A stretch of DNA of 64,000 nt from CAZUZS01 sp964624795 (GTDB lineage Bacteria; Calditrichota; Calditrichia; RBG-13-44-9), in the NCBI GenBank assembly GCA_964624795.1, contig CAZUZS010000002.1, forward strand, positions 86,885 to 150,884, given 5' to 3'. The notes under the pieces are model-generated. The model was not told the DNA's origin. It did not search any database and was given only the letters and a program-made list of their open reading frames with translations. Positions 25,753 to 34,266 of the stretch are shown here, one piece after another. A program made the translations under genes and the position numbers. Each line of letters opens with the position of its first letter. Position 1 is the stretch's first letter.

Positions 25753-26589
25753 ATGCGGAATTTTTCCCCTCGTAAGGCACTTGAAAAATATCTGGCGGAG
25801 ATCAGCCAGATACCGCTGCTTGCTCCCGATGATGAAATCCGGCTGACCAGGTGTATCCGGCAGGGTAATCACGATGCGCTGAACAAGCTTGTGCAGGCAA
25901 ATTTACGCTTTGTCGTTAAGATCGCTAAAGAGTACCAGGGCCAGGGCCTTCCCCTGATCGACCTGATTAATGAGGGGAATTTGGGCCTCATTAAAGCAGC
26001 AAAACGTTTCGATGAAACCCGGGGATTCCGTTTTATTTCCTACGCAGTGTGGTGGGTCCGGCAGTCCATCCTGCAGGCGATGGCGGAGCAGGCCAGGGTT
26101 GTTCGGCTTCCCCTGAACCGGGTTGGCCTGATCAACAAAGTGAATCAAATTATCCAGGAATTGGAACAGCAATACAACCGGGAACCTACCCACGAAGAGA
26201 TCTCGAATGCTTTAAAAATATCCGGCAATGATGTTGCCGATGCGCTTACCAATGGGAATTACCATCTTTCCTTGGATCAGCCTATCTGGCATACTGAGGA
26301 AGCGAATATGAAGGAGGTAATCACCAATCCCAATTCGCAGATGCCCGATTCGGAACTTATAAAGGAATCCTTGAAAGAGGAAATACGCCGCGTGTTGAAA
26401 ACATTATCTTCGAGAGAAGAAGAGATTATAAAGATGTATTTCGGTATCGATTATGATCGGCCGCTGACCCTGGAAGAAATAGGCGACCGTGTACAACTCA
26501 CCCGCGAACGCGTCCGGCAGATCAAGGAAAAAGCGCTGGTTCGCCTTCGCCACCAATCCCGCTGCCAAAATCTTCGTTTGTTTCTGTAA
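25753..26589 (+). CDS. rpoD: Primary-type RNA polymerase sigma-70 factor (short SigA/RpoD)
   Basis: About 278 aa with region 1.2 (KALEKYLAEISQIPLLAPDD), region 2 (ANLRFVVKIAKEYQGQGLPL, INEGNLGLIKAAKRFDETRG, FISYAVWWVRQSI), region 3 and region 4 (LTLEEIGDRVQLTRERVRQI). Region 1.1 is absent, as in the primary sigma factors of Bacteroidetes and relatives. It recognises promoters as part of RNA polymerase holoenzyme. I place the start at ATG 25753 by analogy with FCB sigma factors that begin close to region 1.2; ATG 25735 and TTG 25723 are also possible, and none has a strong SD. It could instead be a stationary-phase paralogue. It separates the BMC genes from the two nucleoside-pathway genes. 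Confidence 0.9.
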   Translation: MRNFSPRKALEKYLAEISQIPLLAPDDEIRLTRCIRQGNHDALNKLVQANLRFVVKIAKEYQGQGLPLIDLINEGNLGLIKAAKRFDETRGFRFISYAVWWVRQSILQAMAEQARVVRLPLNRVGLINKVNQIIQELEQQYNREPTHEEISNALKISGNDVADALTNGNYHLSLDQPIWHTEEANMKEVITNPNSQMPDSELIKESLKEEIRRVLKTLSSREEEIIKMYFGIDYDRPLTLEEIGDRVQLTRERVRQIKEKALVRLRHQSRCQNLRLFL

Positions 26590-26631
26590 CTTCCATTAAT
26601 TATCTTTTATGTTCAAAAACCGGAGGTTGCA

Positions 26632-27999
26632 TTGACTAGGAACCTAATGACAAGTGTATCCGGTGTGCGGGGCATTGTAGGTGAAAGCCTGACACCTGAA
26701 ACAATCGTAAAATATGTTTCGGCCTTCGGTCAGAAACTGGCGGGGAAGAAGGTGGTAGTTGGAGGCGATCCGCGGGTCAGCTCGCGATTTATTCGCCCGA
26801 TTGTAAACAGCACCCTGATCGCCTGCGGCTGCAACGTCGTTGATATCGGTATCTGCCCAACCCCTACAGTTGAATTAATGGTTGAAAAATTGGAAGCGGG
26901 CGGCGGCATTGCGATTACTGCCAGCCATAATCCGGTGCAATGGAACGGCCTGAAATTTATTGGTGCGGATGGCCTTTTCCTTCCGGAAAGGGAAATATTC
27001 GCCCTGTTCCAGGACGCTGATTCGCGGAGGCGGAATTATGAAACCTGGGATAAGTTGGGAGTCGAAGAACACTACGATAATGCGATCGAAGATCACCTGA
27101 AACTTATTTATGATCTTCCCTACATTGATGTTGAACAGATACGAAAACGCAAATTCAAGGTGGCGCTGGATTGCGTAAACGGGGCGGGCGGCGTTATCAT
27201 TCCAAAAATGCTTTCCGACCTGGGATGCGAGGTCATCGGCCTGAACACCGAAACCACCGGAGTTTTTGCTCACACACCGGAGCCGGTTCCGCAAAACCTG
27301 ATAGATCTTGCTGTCGCTGTTAAAAAGCACAAGGCAGATCTAGGTATTGCAGTCGATCCGGATGTGGATCGCCTGGCGATGATTGCCAACGATGGAAATC
27401 CGCTCGGAGAAGAATACACCCTGGCGCTGGCTACCAAATTTTTGCTTAGCAAGAAACTTGGCTATGTTGTGGTAAATCTTTCCACTTCCCGTGTTATTGA
27501 TGATATCGCGCAATATTACAACGTCCTGATCTTCAAGACAAAGGTTGGGGAGATTAATGTTGCGGAGCGCATGCGGGAGGTCGATGCGGTTATCGGAGGT
27601 GAGGGCAATGGCGGCGTTATCCTGCCCGATATTCATCTGGGACGGGACGCACCGGTGGGTGTGGCGCTAATTCTCCAGTCGCTGACCGAATTCGGAGGCA
27701 CGCTTTCGCAGCTTAAACAAACGCTTCCGCAATATTATATTCTGAAGGACAAAGAGAGCATCAAAGACATCGATGCCGATAAAGTGATCGAGCACTTTTC
27801 GGAAAAGTTCAAAGATGAGCAGTTGGAATTGACCGACGGCCTGCGCATCGATCGCGCCGATTCCTGGATTCACCTGCGGAAATCGAATACCGAGCCGATT
27901 GTGAGAATTATTGTCGAGGCCCGTACGCCGGAGATTTCCTGGCGCATCCTGCAGGAGGTAAAAGAAGAAATCCAGAAGCTGCAAGATTCATTAGACTGA
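26632..27999 (+). CDS. Alpha-D-phosphohexomutase family enzyme (GlmM/ManB-like; possible phosphopentomutase)
   Basis: A 455-aa four-domain phosphosugar mutase. The phosphoserine S98 is in ITASHNPVQWNGLKF, the metal loop DPDVDRLAMI near 245, the sugar-specificity loop GEGNGGVILP, and the C-terminal phosphate-binding RKSNTEPIVRII. Bacterial relatives act on glucosamine-, mannose- or glucose-phosphates, and archaeal members of this superfamily act as phosphopentomutases. Its position just before the nucleoside phosphorylase and after the BMC locus suggests conversion of (deoxy)ribose-1-phosphate to the 5-phosphate, but a housekeeping GlmM/ManB role is equally consistent with sequence. TTG 26632 has GGAGG 5 nt upstream; ATG 26647 is the alternative. 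Confidence 0.88.
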   Translation: MTRNLMTSVSGVRGIVGESLTPETIVKYVSAFGQKLAGKKVVVGGDPRVSSRFIRPIVNSTLIACGCNVVDIGICPTPTVELMVEKLEAGGGIAITASHNPVQWNGLKFIGADGLFLPEREIFALFQDADSRRRNYETWDKLGVEEHYDNAIEDHLKLIYDLPYIDVEQIRKRKFKVALDCVNGAGGVIIPKMLSDLGCEVIGLNTETTGVFAHTPEPVPQNLIDLAVAVKKHKADLGIAVDPDVDRLAMIANDGNPLGEEYTLALATKFLLSKKLGYVVVNLSTSRVIDDIAQYYNVLIFKTKVGEINVAERMREVDAVIGGEGNGGVILPDIHLGRDAPVGVALILQSLTEFGGTLSQLKQTLPQYYILKDKESIKDIDADKVIEHFSEKFKDEQLELTDGLRIDRADSWIHLRKSNTEPIVRIIVEARTPEISWRILQEVKEEIQKLQDSLD

Positions 28000-28159
28000 T
28001 AACTTAAATTCATCCTGTTTACGCCTCTATGTTTTTATGATGGAGGCGTATTTCTTTTTAGAGTTCCTGAGATTGGCAAACGATTCCCAATATGGTTTGC
28101 CGGTTCGGGCCCGATTTCCGGAAGTCGGGAGAGTCAAAAATGTACAGAAAGGGAAGTTA

Positions 28160-29470
28160 ATGACAGCGTACGAAATCATTGCCAAGAAGCGGGATGGAAA
28201 AGATTTATCCAAAGTTGAGATACAATTTTTTATTCAGGAATATCTGAATGGGAATATAAAGGATTACCAGATGTCTGTCCTTCTCATGGCAATATATTTT
28301 AATGGCATGAACAATGAGGAAATTTCTGCTTTGACGGGGGCGTACATCCAATCCGGAAAAGTTATTGATCTGGTCGATATCCCTGGAATTAAAGTAGATA
28401 AACACAGCACCGGCGGAGTGGGGGATAAAGTGTCGATTGTCCTGGCGCCGCTGGCCGCCAGCCTGGGTGTTCCGGTTCCCATGATTTCCGGCCGCGGTTT
28501 GGGTCACACCGGCGGCACGCTGGACAAGCTGGAGTCCATCCCCGGTTTCAAAGTGTTTGGAACGCTGGAAAGCTTCAAAAAGCAGTTGCAGGAAGTGGGG
28601 GTGGCGATGCTGGGACAGACCAATTCAATTGTGCCGGCGGACAAACGGATTTACGCATTGCGGGACGTAACCGCCACTGTGGAATCTATTCCGCTGATTA
28701 CTGCCAGCATCATGAGCAAGAAAATTGCTGAAGGCATTGACGGGCTGGTGCTGGATGTGAAATATGGAAACGGCGCTTTCATGAGCGAGGTATCGCGGGC
28801 GGAAGAGCTGGCTGCTAACCTGATCCGCGTGGGAAGCGCGTTTGGAAAAAAAGTAGTCGCCAGTCTCACATCCATGGAACAGCCGCTGGGATTCAAAATC
28901 GGCAACTGGCTGGAGATTGAGGAGTGCCTGGATTGCTTTCATGGAAATGGCCCCGATGATCTGAAGGAAATTATCTTGTCGCTCACCGCTGAGATGCTGG
29001 TTCTGGGAGAGAAGGCAAATGACATCGGGGAAGCGCGAAAAATGTGCGAGCAGGCATTGGTGGATGGTTCGGCTTACCGAAAATTTCTGGAGATGGTGGA
29101 ATACCAGGGCGGAGACATGGCAGCAGTGGAATCGCCGCAAAAATATCCTGTGGCAAAATACCGGCACCAACTGAAAGCGTTGCAAAGCGGTTATGTGACG
29201 GCATTTAACACAAAACAGATCGGCATGGCCGGAGTGCAATTGGGAGCCGGGAGGCTGCGCGCTGAAGATCCGGTCGATCCCCAGGCCGGCATTGTTTTGT
29301 TTAAAAAGGTCGGAGATGAGGTTCAAGCAGGCGAAGCGCTTTTGGAGGCCCGCACCAATGCCGACACCGTGTGGAACGAGGTCGAGAAAAAATTGCAGAA
29401 TGCGATCACCATCGGAGATAAACCATCCGTTATTCCGGAATTGATTTTAAAGCGTTTGGCAAATGAATAA
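28160..29470 (+). CDS. deoA: Pyrimidine-nucleoside/thymidine phosphorylase
   Basis: A 436-aa enzyme cleaving thymidine, uridine or deoxyuridine with phosphate into base and (deoxy)ribose-1-phosphate. The family signature is KHSTGGVGDKVS, followed by SGRGLGHTGGTLDKLESIPG, DVKYGNGAFM and a C-terminal alpha/beta domain (GAGRLRAEDPVD). Full length for the family. ATG 28160 is chosen because GGGAAG lies upstream and the family starts with MTAYEII(A)KKRDG; an upstream in-frame extension to 28037 shows no homology. It supplies the sugar-1-phosphate that, after a mutase step, is the substrate of the BMC RpiB-DeoC enzyme. The choice between deoA and pdp cannot be made from sequence alone. Confidence 0.94.
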   Translation: MTAYEIIAKKRDGKDLSKVEIQFFIQEYLNGNIKDYQMSVLLMAIYFNGMNNEEISALTGAYIQSGKVIDLVDIPGIKVDKHSTGGVGDKVSIVLAPLAASLGVPVPMISGRGLGHTGGTLDKLESIPGFKVFGTLESFKKQLQEVGVAMLGQTNSIVPADKRIYALRDVTATVESIPLITASIMSKKIAEGIDGLVLDVKYGNGAFMSEVSRAEELAANLIRVGSAFGKKVVASLTSMEQPLGFKIGNWLEIEECLDCFHGNGPDDLKEIILSLTAEMLVLGEKANDIGEARKMCEQALVDGSAYRKFLEMVEYQGGDMAAVESPQKYPVAKYRHQLKALQSGYVTAFNTKQIGMAGVQLGAGRLRAEDPVDPQAGIVLFKKVGDEVQAGEALLEARTNADTVWNEVEKKLQNAITIGDKPSVIPELILKRLANE

Positions 29471-29659
29471 TTTTTGTTGGTCGGTAACCATTTCCCGGGA
29501 CGAAAATGTCGTTGACTTTTTGGGGCGCTTTGCCGGTTGACTTTTGCACCTGCATAGGAATTCAGCCTAAAAATATTTTTTTTTGTTGATTTTTATTAAA
29601 TATCTCTTAAATTCACCCTCTGTTGTTAAGTGAAAGTAGAAACAAGCCAGTAGGTCAAT

Positions 29660-30025
29660 ATGATAGCCCAATATCTCCCTGTCTTAGTGCTTCTCATCAT
29701 CGCGGTTGTCTTCTCGGTCGGATTGTTGATTGCCACCCATATTGTCAATCCTCGTATCAAAAATCCGATCAAACAGACCGTTTATGAATCCGGCTTGCCG
29801 CCCCAAATGGACGCCCGGATTCGTTTCCCCATCCGCTTCTACGTGGTGGCAATGATGTTCATCCTGTTCGACATCGAAGTTATCTTCCTCTACCCATGGG
29901 CGGTGGTTTATAAAAAATTCCTCACCAACGGGTTGTTTATTTTCTGGGAGATGCTGGTTTTCCTGGGGATTCTCTTTGTCGGCTATCTCTACCTGTGGAA
30001 AAGGGGCGGTTTTAAATGGGAGTAG
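29660..30025 (+). CDS. nuoA: NADH-quinone oxidoreductase subunit A
   Basis: A 121-aa membrane subunit of complex I with three transmembrane helices (about 5-27, 63-85, 92-112). KQTVYESGLPP and RFYVVAMMFILFDIEVIFLY are diagnostic, the latter carrying the conserved acidic residues in the membrane. First gene of the nuo operon; nuoC follows after 3 nt, where nuoB would normally be. Two copies of gttgactttt upstream (about 29510 and 29534) may belong to the promoter region. Confidence 0.97.
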   Translation: MIAQYLPVLVLLIIAVVFSVGLLIATHIVNPRIKNPIKQTVYESGLPPQMDARIRFPIRFYVVAMMFILFDIEVIFLYPWAVVYKKFLTNGLFIFWEMLVFLGILFVGYLYLWKRGGFKWE

Positions 30026-30028
30026 AAA

Positions 30029-30520
30029 ATGATTGAACACAAGATCATCCAAAAAGAAATATCACAAAAATTCCCTAATGTAAAATTTGAAGAATTTCGG
30101 GAAATGCTGTCAGTGTTGAGCAGCAAAGCCGATTTTTTAGACCTGATGAAATTCCTGAAGGAGAATTCCAATCTCCAATTCGATTACCTTACCGATGTCA
30201 CGGGGGTTGATTTCCTGAAGCAGGAACGGGAGCCGCGATTTGACATCGTTTACCATTTATATTCCTTCAAAAATAACCAGCGGCTGCGGGTGAAATTAGG
30301 CGTGCCGGAAGAAGACATCGATGTTCCCAGCATGGCCGCGATTTGGAAAGCCGCCATCTGGCTGGAGCGGGAAGTGTTTGAGATGTTTGGCATCAATTTC
30401 GTTGATCACCCGGATTTGCGACGACTGCTCACACCCGATATGTTTGACGGAAATCCGCTGCGAAAAGATTATCCCCTGCGAGGCCGCGGCGAACGCGACT
30501 CTATTTTGGATTTAAAATAA
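30029..30520 (+). CDS. nuoC: NADH-quinone oxidoreductase subunit C
   Basis: A 163-aa peripheral-arm subunit (30-kDa family). RFDIVYHLYSFKNNQRLRVK, AAIWLEREVFEMFGINFVDH and RRLLTPDMFDGNPLRKDYPL are the family blocks. It is separate from nuoD (not a CD fusion). GGGAG lies just before the ATG, and the gene begins immediately after nuoA. Confidence 0.97.
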   Translation: MIEHKIIQKEISQKFPNVKFEEFREMLSVLSSKADFLDLMKFLKENSNLQFDYLTDVTGVDFLKQEREPRFDIVYHLYSFKNNQRLRVKLGVPEEDIDVPSMAAIWKAAIWLEREVFEMFGINFVDHPDLRRLLTPDMFDGNPLRKDYPLRGRGERDSILDLK

Positions 30521-30536
30521 AAATTGAGTGAAAACT

Positions 30537-31733
30537 ATGCCTGATACAGTTCATGAGTTAAAATCCGATCGAATGATTCTGAATATGGGGCCGCAGCACC
30601 CGGCTACCCACGGGACGCTGCGACTGGTGCTGGAATTGGACGGTGAAGTGATTGTAAAAGCCGAACCACAAATTGGATACCTGCATTCCGGATTCGAAAA
30701 ATTAGGAGAGGACAAAACCTATACCCAGTGGATCACCCTTTCCGACCGCATGAATTACCTTTCCCCGCTGTGCAATAACATTGGCTTTGCGCAAGCGGTG
30801 GAGCGTTTGATCGATATCGAAATCCCGGAACGGGCCAAATATATTCGCGTGATCTTTGCCGAACTTTCCCGCATCGCCGATCACCTGGTGTGGGTGGGAA
30901 CCCACGCGCTTGACATCGGTGCTATGACTGCCTTTCTTTACGGATTCGAAGCCCGCGAATGGCTTTACGATATTTTTGAACACACCACCGGTGCCCGTCT
31001 CACCACCAGCTACACACGTGTGGGCGGCCTCTTCCGTGACGTTCCGGAAGATTTCGAAGATATGGTGAACGAATTTAACAGGAAATTTCCTAAGGTTCTG
31101 AAATCCCTGCACGGCTTGCTGACCCGCAACCGCATCTGGATGGATCGCATCCGCGGGATCGGCTACCTCTCCCGTGAAGATGCCATTAATTACGGTGTGA
31201 CAGGCCCGGTGCTGCGCGGTTCTGGAATTGATTACGACGTGCGCAAGAATTTCCCCTATCTCATCTACGACCGTTTCGATTTCGAAATTCCGGTGTGCGA
31301 TGACGGCGATGTGTACGCCCGTTACCTGGTTCGCATGGAAGAAATGGCGCAGAGCCACAGAATTGTGGAACAGTGCATGAAGGATTTCCCGGATGGCCCG
31401 GTAAACATTGCGGATGAAAAATACAAACTTCCTGAGAAAGAAAAAGTTTACGACACCATCGAGGGGTTGATCCACCATTTTAAAAATATTATGCCAGGCC
31501 ACGGGTTCGATGTCCCGGCCGGCGAGATCTACGACGCCACCGAAGCGCCCAACGGCGAGCTGGGCTTTTATCTGGTCTCCGACGGCACCAACAAACCGGT
31601 GCGCCTGCGGGTTCGTGCTCCGTCCTTTGTTAATTTCTCTCCTTTCGATGTGATGATTCGCGGCAACATGGTCAGCGATACGGTGGCAGTGCTGGGAAGC
31701 CTGAACATCATCGCCGGAGAATTAGACCGGTAG
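30537..31733 (+). CDS. nuoD: NADH-quinone oxidoreductase subunit D
   Basis: A 398-aa 49-kDa-type subunit forming part of the quinone site. MGPQHPATHGTLRL, GYLHSGFEKL, YLSPLCNNIGF, RGSGIDYDVRK and the C-terminal FDVMIRGNMVSD are conserved, and the quinone-binding His in HPATHGT is present. ATG 30537 is chosen over GTG 30528; the SD is weak (GAGTGAAAA). It docks on NuoB, whose gene lies 30 kb away. Confidence 0.97.
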   Translation: MPDTVHELKSDRMILNMGPQHPATHGTLRLVLELDGEVIVKAEPQIGYLHSGFEKLGEDKTYTQWITLSDRMNYLSPLCNNIGFAQAVERLIDIEIPERAKYIRVIFAELSRIADHLVWVGTHALDIGAMTAFLYGFEAREWLYDIFEHTTGARLTTSYTRVGGLFRDVPEDFEDMVNEFNRKFPKVLKSLHGLLTRNRIWMDRIRGIGYLSREDAINYGVTGPVLRGSGIDYDVRKNFPYLIYDRFDFEIPVCDDGDVYARYLVRMEEMAQSHRIVEQCMKDFPDGPVNIADEKYKLPEKEKVYDTIEGLIHHFKNIMPGHGFDVPAGEIYDATEAPNGELGFYLVSDGTNKPVRLRVRAPSFVNFSPFDVMIRGNMVSDTVAVLGSLNIIAGELDR

Positions 31734-31816
31734 GCTAAAAAAGCTTTTTTGTTCCGCTAAAGATTCTGCAAGAGATTTTGAAACACGCAACTGAAGATAA
31801 TGAAAAGGCATTGAAC

Positions 31817-32290
31817 ATGAGTGTAAAGTTTTCCGAGGCCGCTTTAAAGGAATACAAAATGATCACCGGGCGATATCCCCAGATGCGGGCTGCCCTGATC
31901 CCGGTTTTGCATCTTGCGCAGAAAGAGTTCGGATGGATATCCAGGGATGTAGTTCGCTACCTGAGCGAGCTGATGCAGATTCCCGCCACCGAGATTCTCG
32001 ATACGGCCAGCTTTTACACCATGTTTAAGTTAAAACCTTCCGGTAAATATCATATTCAACTGTGCAGCACCATTTCCTGCGCGCTGCGAGGTTCCCGCCA
32101 GATTTATGAACATCTTGCAAAGAAATATAATATTGAGGATGGCGGCGTAACCGAAGACGGGCGGTTCTCGCTTCTGAAAGTCGAATGCCTGGGATCATGC
32201 GGCACGGCGCCGGTGGTGCAGATCAACGATGATTATTACGAAGACATGTCGGTAGAAAAACTCGATAAAATACTGGATGAGCTGAAATAA
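31817..32290 (+). CDS. nuoE: NADH-quinone oxidoreductase subunit E (24-kDa, 2Fe-2S)
   Basis: 157 aa with a thioredoxin-like [2Fe-2S] domain whose cluster N1a ligands are C83, C88, C124 and C128 (CSTISC and CLGSC). Together with NuoF it forms the NADH-oxidising tip. I use ATG 31817, giving a normal family N terminus (EAALKEYKMITGRYP); an upstream TTG extension lacks support. Confidence 0.97.
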   Translation: MSVKFSEAALKEYKMITGRYPQMRAALIPVLHLAQKEFGWISRDVVRYLSELMQIPATEILDTASFYTMFKLKPSGKYHIQLCSTISCALRGSRQIYEHLAKKYNIEDGGVTEDGRFSLLKVECLGSCGTAPVVQINDDYYEDMSVEKLDKILDELK

Positions 32291-32312
32291 AACACGCGCA
32301 GGTAAATCATAC

Positions 32313-33587
32313 ATGTTTGAAAAAATTCTGACCAAAGGAATCGACATTCCCAAATCCCGCGATATTGAATACTACCGGAAGCAGGGCGGTTATAAGTCGT
32401 TTGAGAAAGTGCTGAAGAGTATGGAGCCGGATGCGGTGATTGCGGAAGTGCGCAACGCTAACCTACGGGGCCGCGGCGGCGCCGGATTCCCTGCCGGTGT
32501 GAAGTGGGGATTTATTCCCAAGAATAGCGGCAAGCCCCACTACCTTTTGTGCAACGCCGACGAGAGTGAGCCGGGAACTTTCAAAGACCGTTTGTTGATG
32601 ACCGGCAACCCTCACCTGGTTCTGGAAGGCAACATGATTGCCGCTTACGCGATTCGCTCGAATGTGGCTTACATTTACATCCGCGGCGAATTTGTGGAGG
32701 AAGCACGTATCCTTGAAGAGGCAATTTCGCAGGCTTACGAGAAGGGCTATTTGGGGAAAAATATTCTGGGCAGTGGTTACAACCTGGACATGTATGTGCA
32801 TCGCGGAGCGGGCGCTTATATTTGCGGTGAGGAAACCGGCCTTATTGAATCTCTGGAAGGAAAGCGCGGCTGGCCGCGGATTAAACCGCCGTTCCCGGCC
32901 GTGGCCGGTGTGTGGCAAAGCCCGACCATCGTGAATAATGTGGAAACACTGGCATGCGTGCCATCTATTATCGAAAAAGGTTCTGAGTGGTTCAAGGCCA
33001 TCGGCCCGGAAAAAAGCCCGGGTCCCAAGCTTTACTGTCTCAGCGGCCACTTGGAGAAAACCGGTGTGCATGAGCTTCCCATGGGATTGAACCTGAAAGA
33101 ACTGATTTACGAATACGGCGGCGGGATTCGGAATGGGAAAAAGCTGAAGGCGGTGATTCCCGGTGGATCTTCGGTACCGGTGCTGACCGCCGAGGAAATC
33201 GATGTCGCCATGGATTTTGACAGTCTGGCGCAGGTCGGCACCATGCTGGGTTCGGCTGGTGTCATTGTGATGGACGAGGACACCTGCATGGTGGATGCGC
33301 TGCTGAACATCACCCATTTCTACCGTCACGAATCGTGTGGTCAGTGCACGCCGTGCCGCGAGGGAACCAACTGGGCGGAACGGCTTCTGCGAAAGATTGA
33401 GCACGGCCAGGCAACGATGAAGGACATTGATCTGCTGGAGGAGCTTGCCGGGCACATCAATTTCCGGACTATCTGCCCGCTGGGCGATGCGGCGGCCATG
33501 CCGATTGCGTCGTTCCTGCAGAAGTTCCGGCCGGAATTCGAAGAGCATGTCAAACAGGGCAAGTGCCCGCTAAACAGTAATTTGTAG
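32313..33587 (+). CDS. nuoF: NADH-quinone oxidoreductase subunit F (51-kDa, FMN and 4Fe-4S)
   Basis: A 424-aa NADH-binding subunit. The FMN/NADH-binding LRGRGGAGFPAGVKW and NADESEPGTFKDR, the GAGAYICGEET loop and the N3 cluster motif ESCGQCTPCREG with the distal C in RTICPLGD are all present. It oxidises NADH and passes electrons through NuoE/NuoG. The next nuo gene is displaced by a two-gene toxin-antitoxin-like insert. Confidence 0.98.
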   Translation: MFEKILTKGIDIPKSRDIEYYRKQGGYKSFEKVLKSMEPDAVIAEVRNANLRGRGGAGFPAGVKWGFIPKNSGKPHYLLCNADESEPGTFKDRLLMTGNPHLVLEGNMIAAYAIRSNVAYIYIRGEFVEEARILEEAISQAYEKGYLGKNILGSGYNLDMYVHRGAGAYICGEETGLIESLEGKRGWPRIKPPFPAVAGVWQSPTIVNNVETLACVPSIIEKGSEWFKAIGPEKSPGPKLYCLSGHLEKTGVHELPMGLNLKELIYEYGGGIRNGKKLKAVIPGGSSVPVLTAEEIDVAMDFDSLAQVGTMLGSAGVIVMDEDTCMVDALLNITHFYRHESCGQCTPCREGTNWAERLLRKIEHGQATMKDIDLLEELAGHINFRTICPLGDAAAMPIASFLQKFRPEFEEHVKQGKCPLNSNL

Positions 33588-33610
33588 TTACATTTTTTTA
33601 AAAGTTGAAC

Positions 33611-33853
33611 ATGAATCCTTTGTTAAAACGAATTTCAATTGATCCCAACGTCTGTTTTGGGAAACCCTGCATTCGCGGAACACGCATTTGGGTTTCGCTG
33701 ATACTGGATTTTCTGGCGAATGGGATGACAGTCGATGAAATTTTGGAGGAATACCCGCATCTAAAACCCGATGATATTCGGGCGGCATTAGCCTACGGTG
33801 CCGAAATGAGCCGGGATCGTTATGTGGAAATTCCCATAAAGGATGCCGGATGA
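33611..33853 (+). CDS. DUF433 family protein (probable antitoxin)
   Basis: 80 aa. RISIDPNVCFGKPCIRGTRIWVS and GMTVDEILEEYPHLKPDDIR are characteristic of DUF433 (PF04255), winged-helix proteins usually encoded next to PIN-like toxins. ATG 33611 is the likely start. It ends in an ATGA overlap with the DUF5615 gene, the usual arrangement of such pairs. It would bind DNA and neutralise its partner. Located inside the complex I operon between nuoF and nuoG. Confidence 0.9.
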   Translation: MNPLLKRISIDPNVCFGKPCIRGTRIWVSLILDFLANGMTVDEILEEYPHLKPDDIRAALAYGAEMSRDRYVEIPIKDAG

Positions 33854-34215
33854 AGTTCAAGCTGGATGAAAATTTCGGGAAACGAACGCAGAGAATTTTC
33901 ATCGAAGCAGGTCACGATGTTAAAACAGTTTACGAAGAAAAGCTATCTGGACAGTCGGATGACAAAATATTCTCACACTGTGGAAAAGAGAACCGATGCC
34001 TCGTAACATTAGACCTCGATTTTGCGAATGTCTTGCGATTTCCGCCGGAAAAATCCAGTGGAATTGTAATCGTCAGAACGCCACAGAATCCCAGCTTGGA
34101 ATTGTTGGAGGATTTGGTTGCGAAGTTTATGAAGGCCCTGGAAGTTAGCGAATTTAAGCAAGATTTGTGGATTGTTGAAATTGGACGGATTCGGATTCAT
34201 CAAAAAGAGAATTGA
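33850..34215 (+). CDS. DUF5615 PIN-like protein (probable toxin RNase)
   Basis: A 121-aa protein starting MKFKLDENFGKRTQRIFIEA with an acidic D5-E6 pair, SDDKIF and the LVTLDLDFAN motif. The spaced acidic residues fit a PIN-like metal-dependent nuclease (DUF5615, Mut7-C-related). It overlaps the DUF433 gene by 4 nt. Toxicity is inferred from the family and pairing. No sign of degradation. Confidence 0.88.
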   Translation: MKFKLDENFGKRTQRIFIEAGHDVKTVYEEKLSGQSDDKIFSHCGKENRCLVTLDLDFANVLRFPPEKSSGIVIVRTPQNPSLELLEDLVAKFMKALEVSEFKQDLWIVEIGRIRIHQKEN

Positions 34216-34266
34216 TAAGATTGTTCAAAGATACAGAACGGTAAATTTGGAGAGGAAGTAACTGTT

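Noticed and set aside
32463..33548. 361-codon frame antisense to nuoF
   Set aside because: Long only because nuoF is GC-biased at codon position three; the protein is low-similarity, Arg/His-rich shadow sequence.
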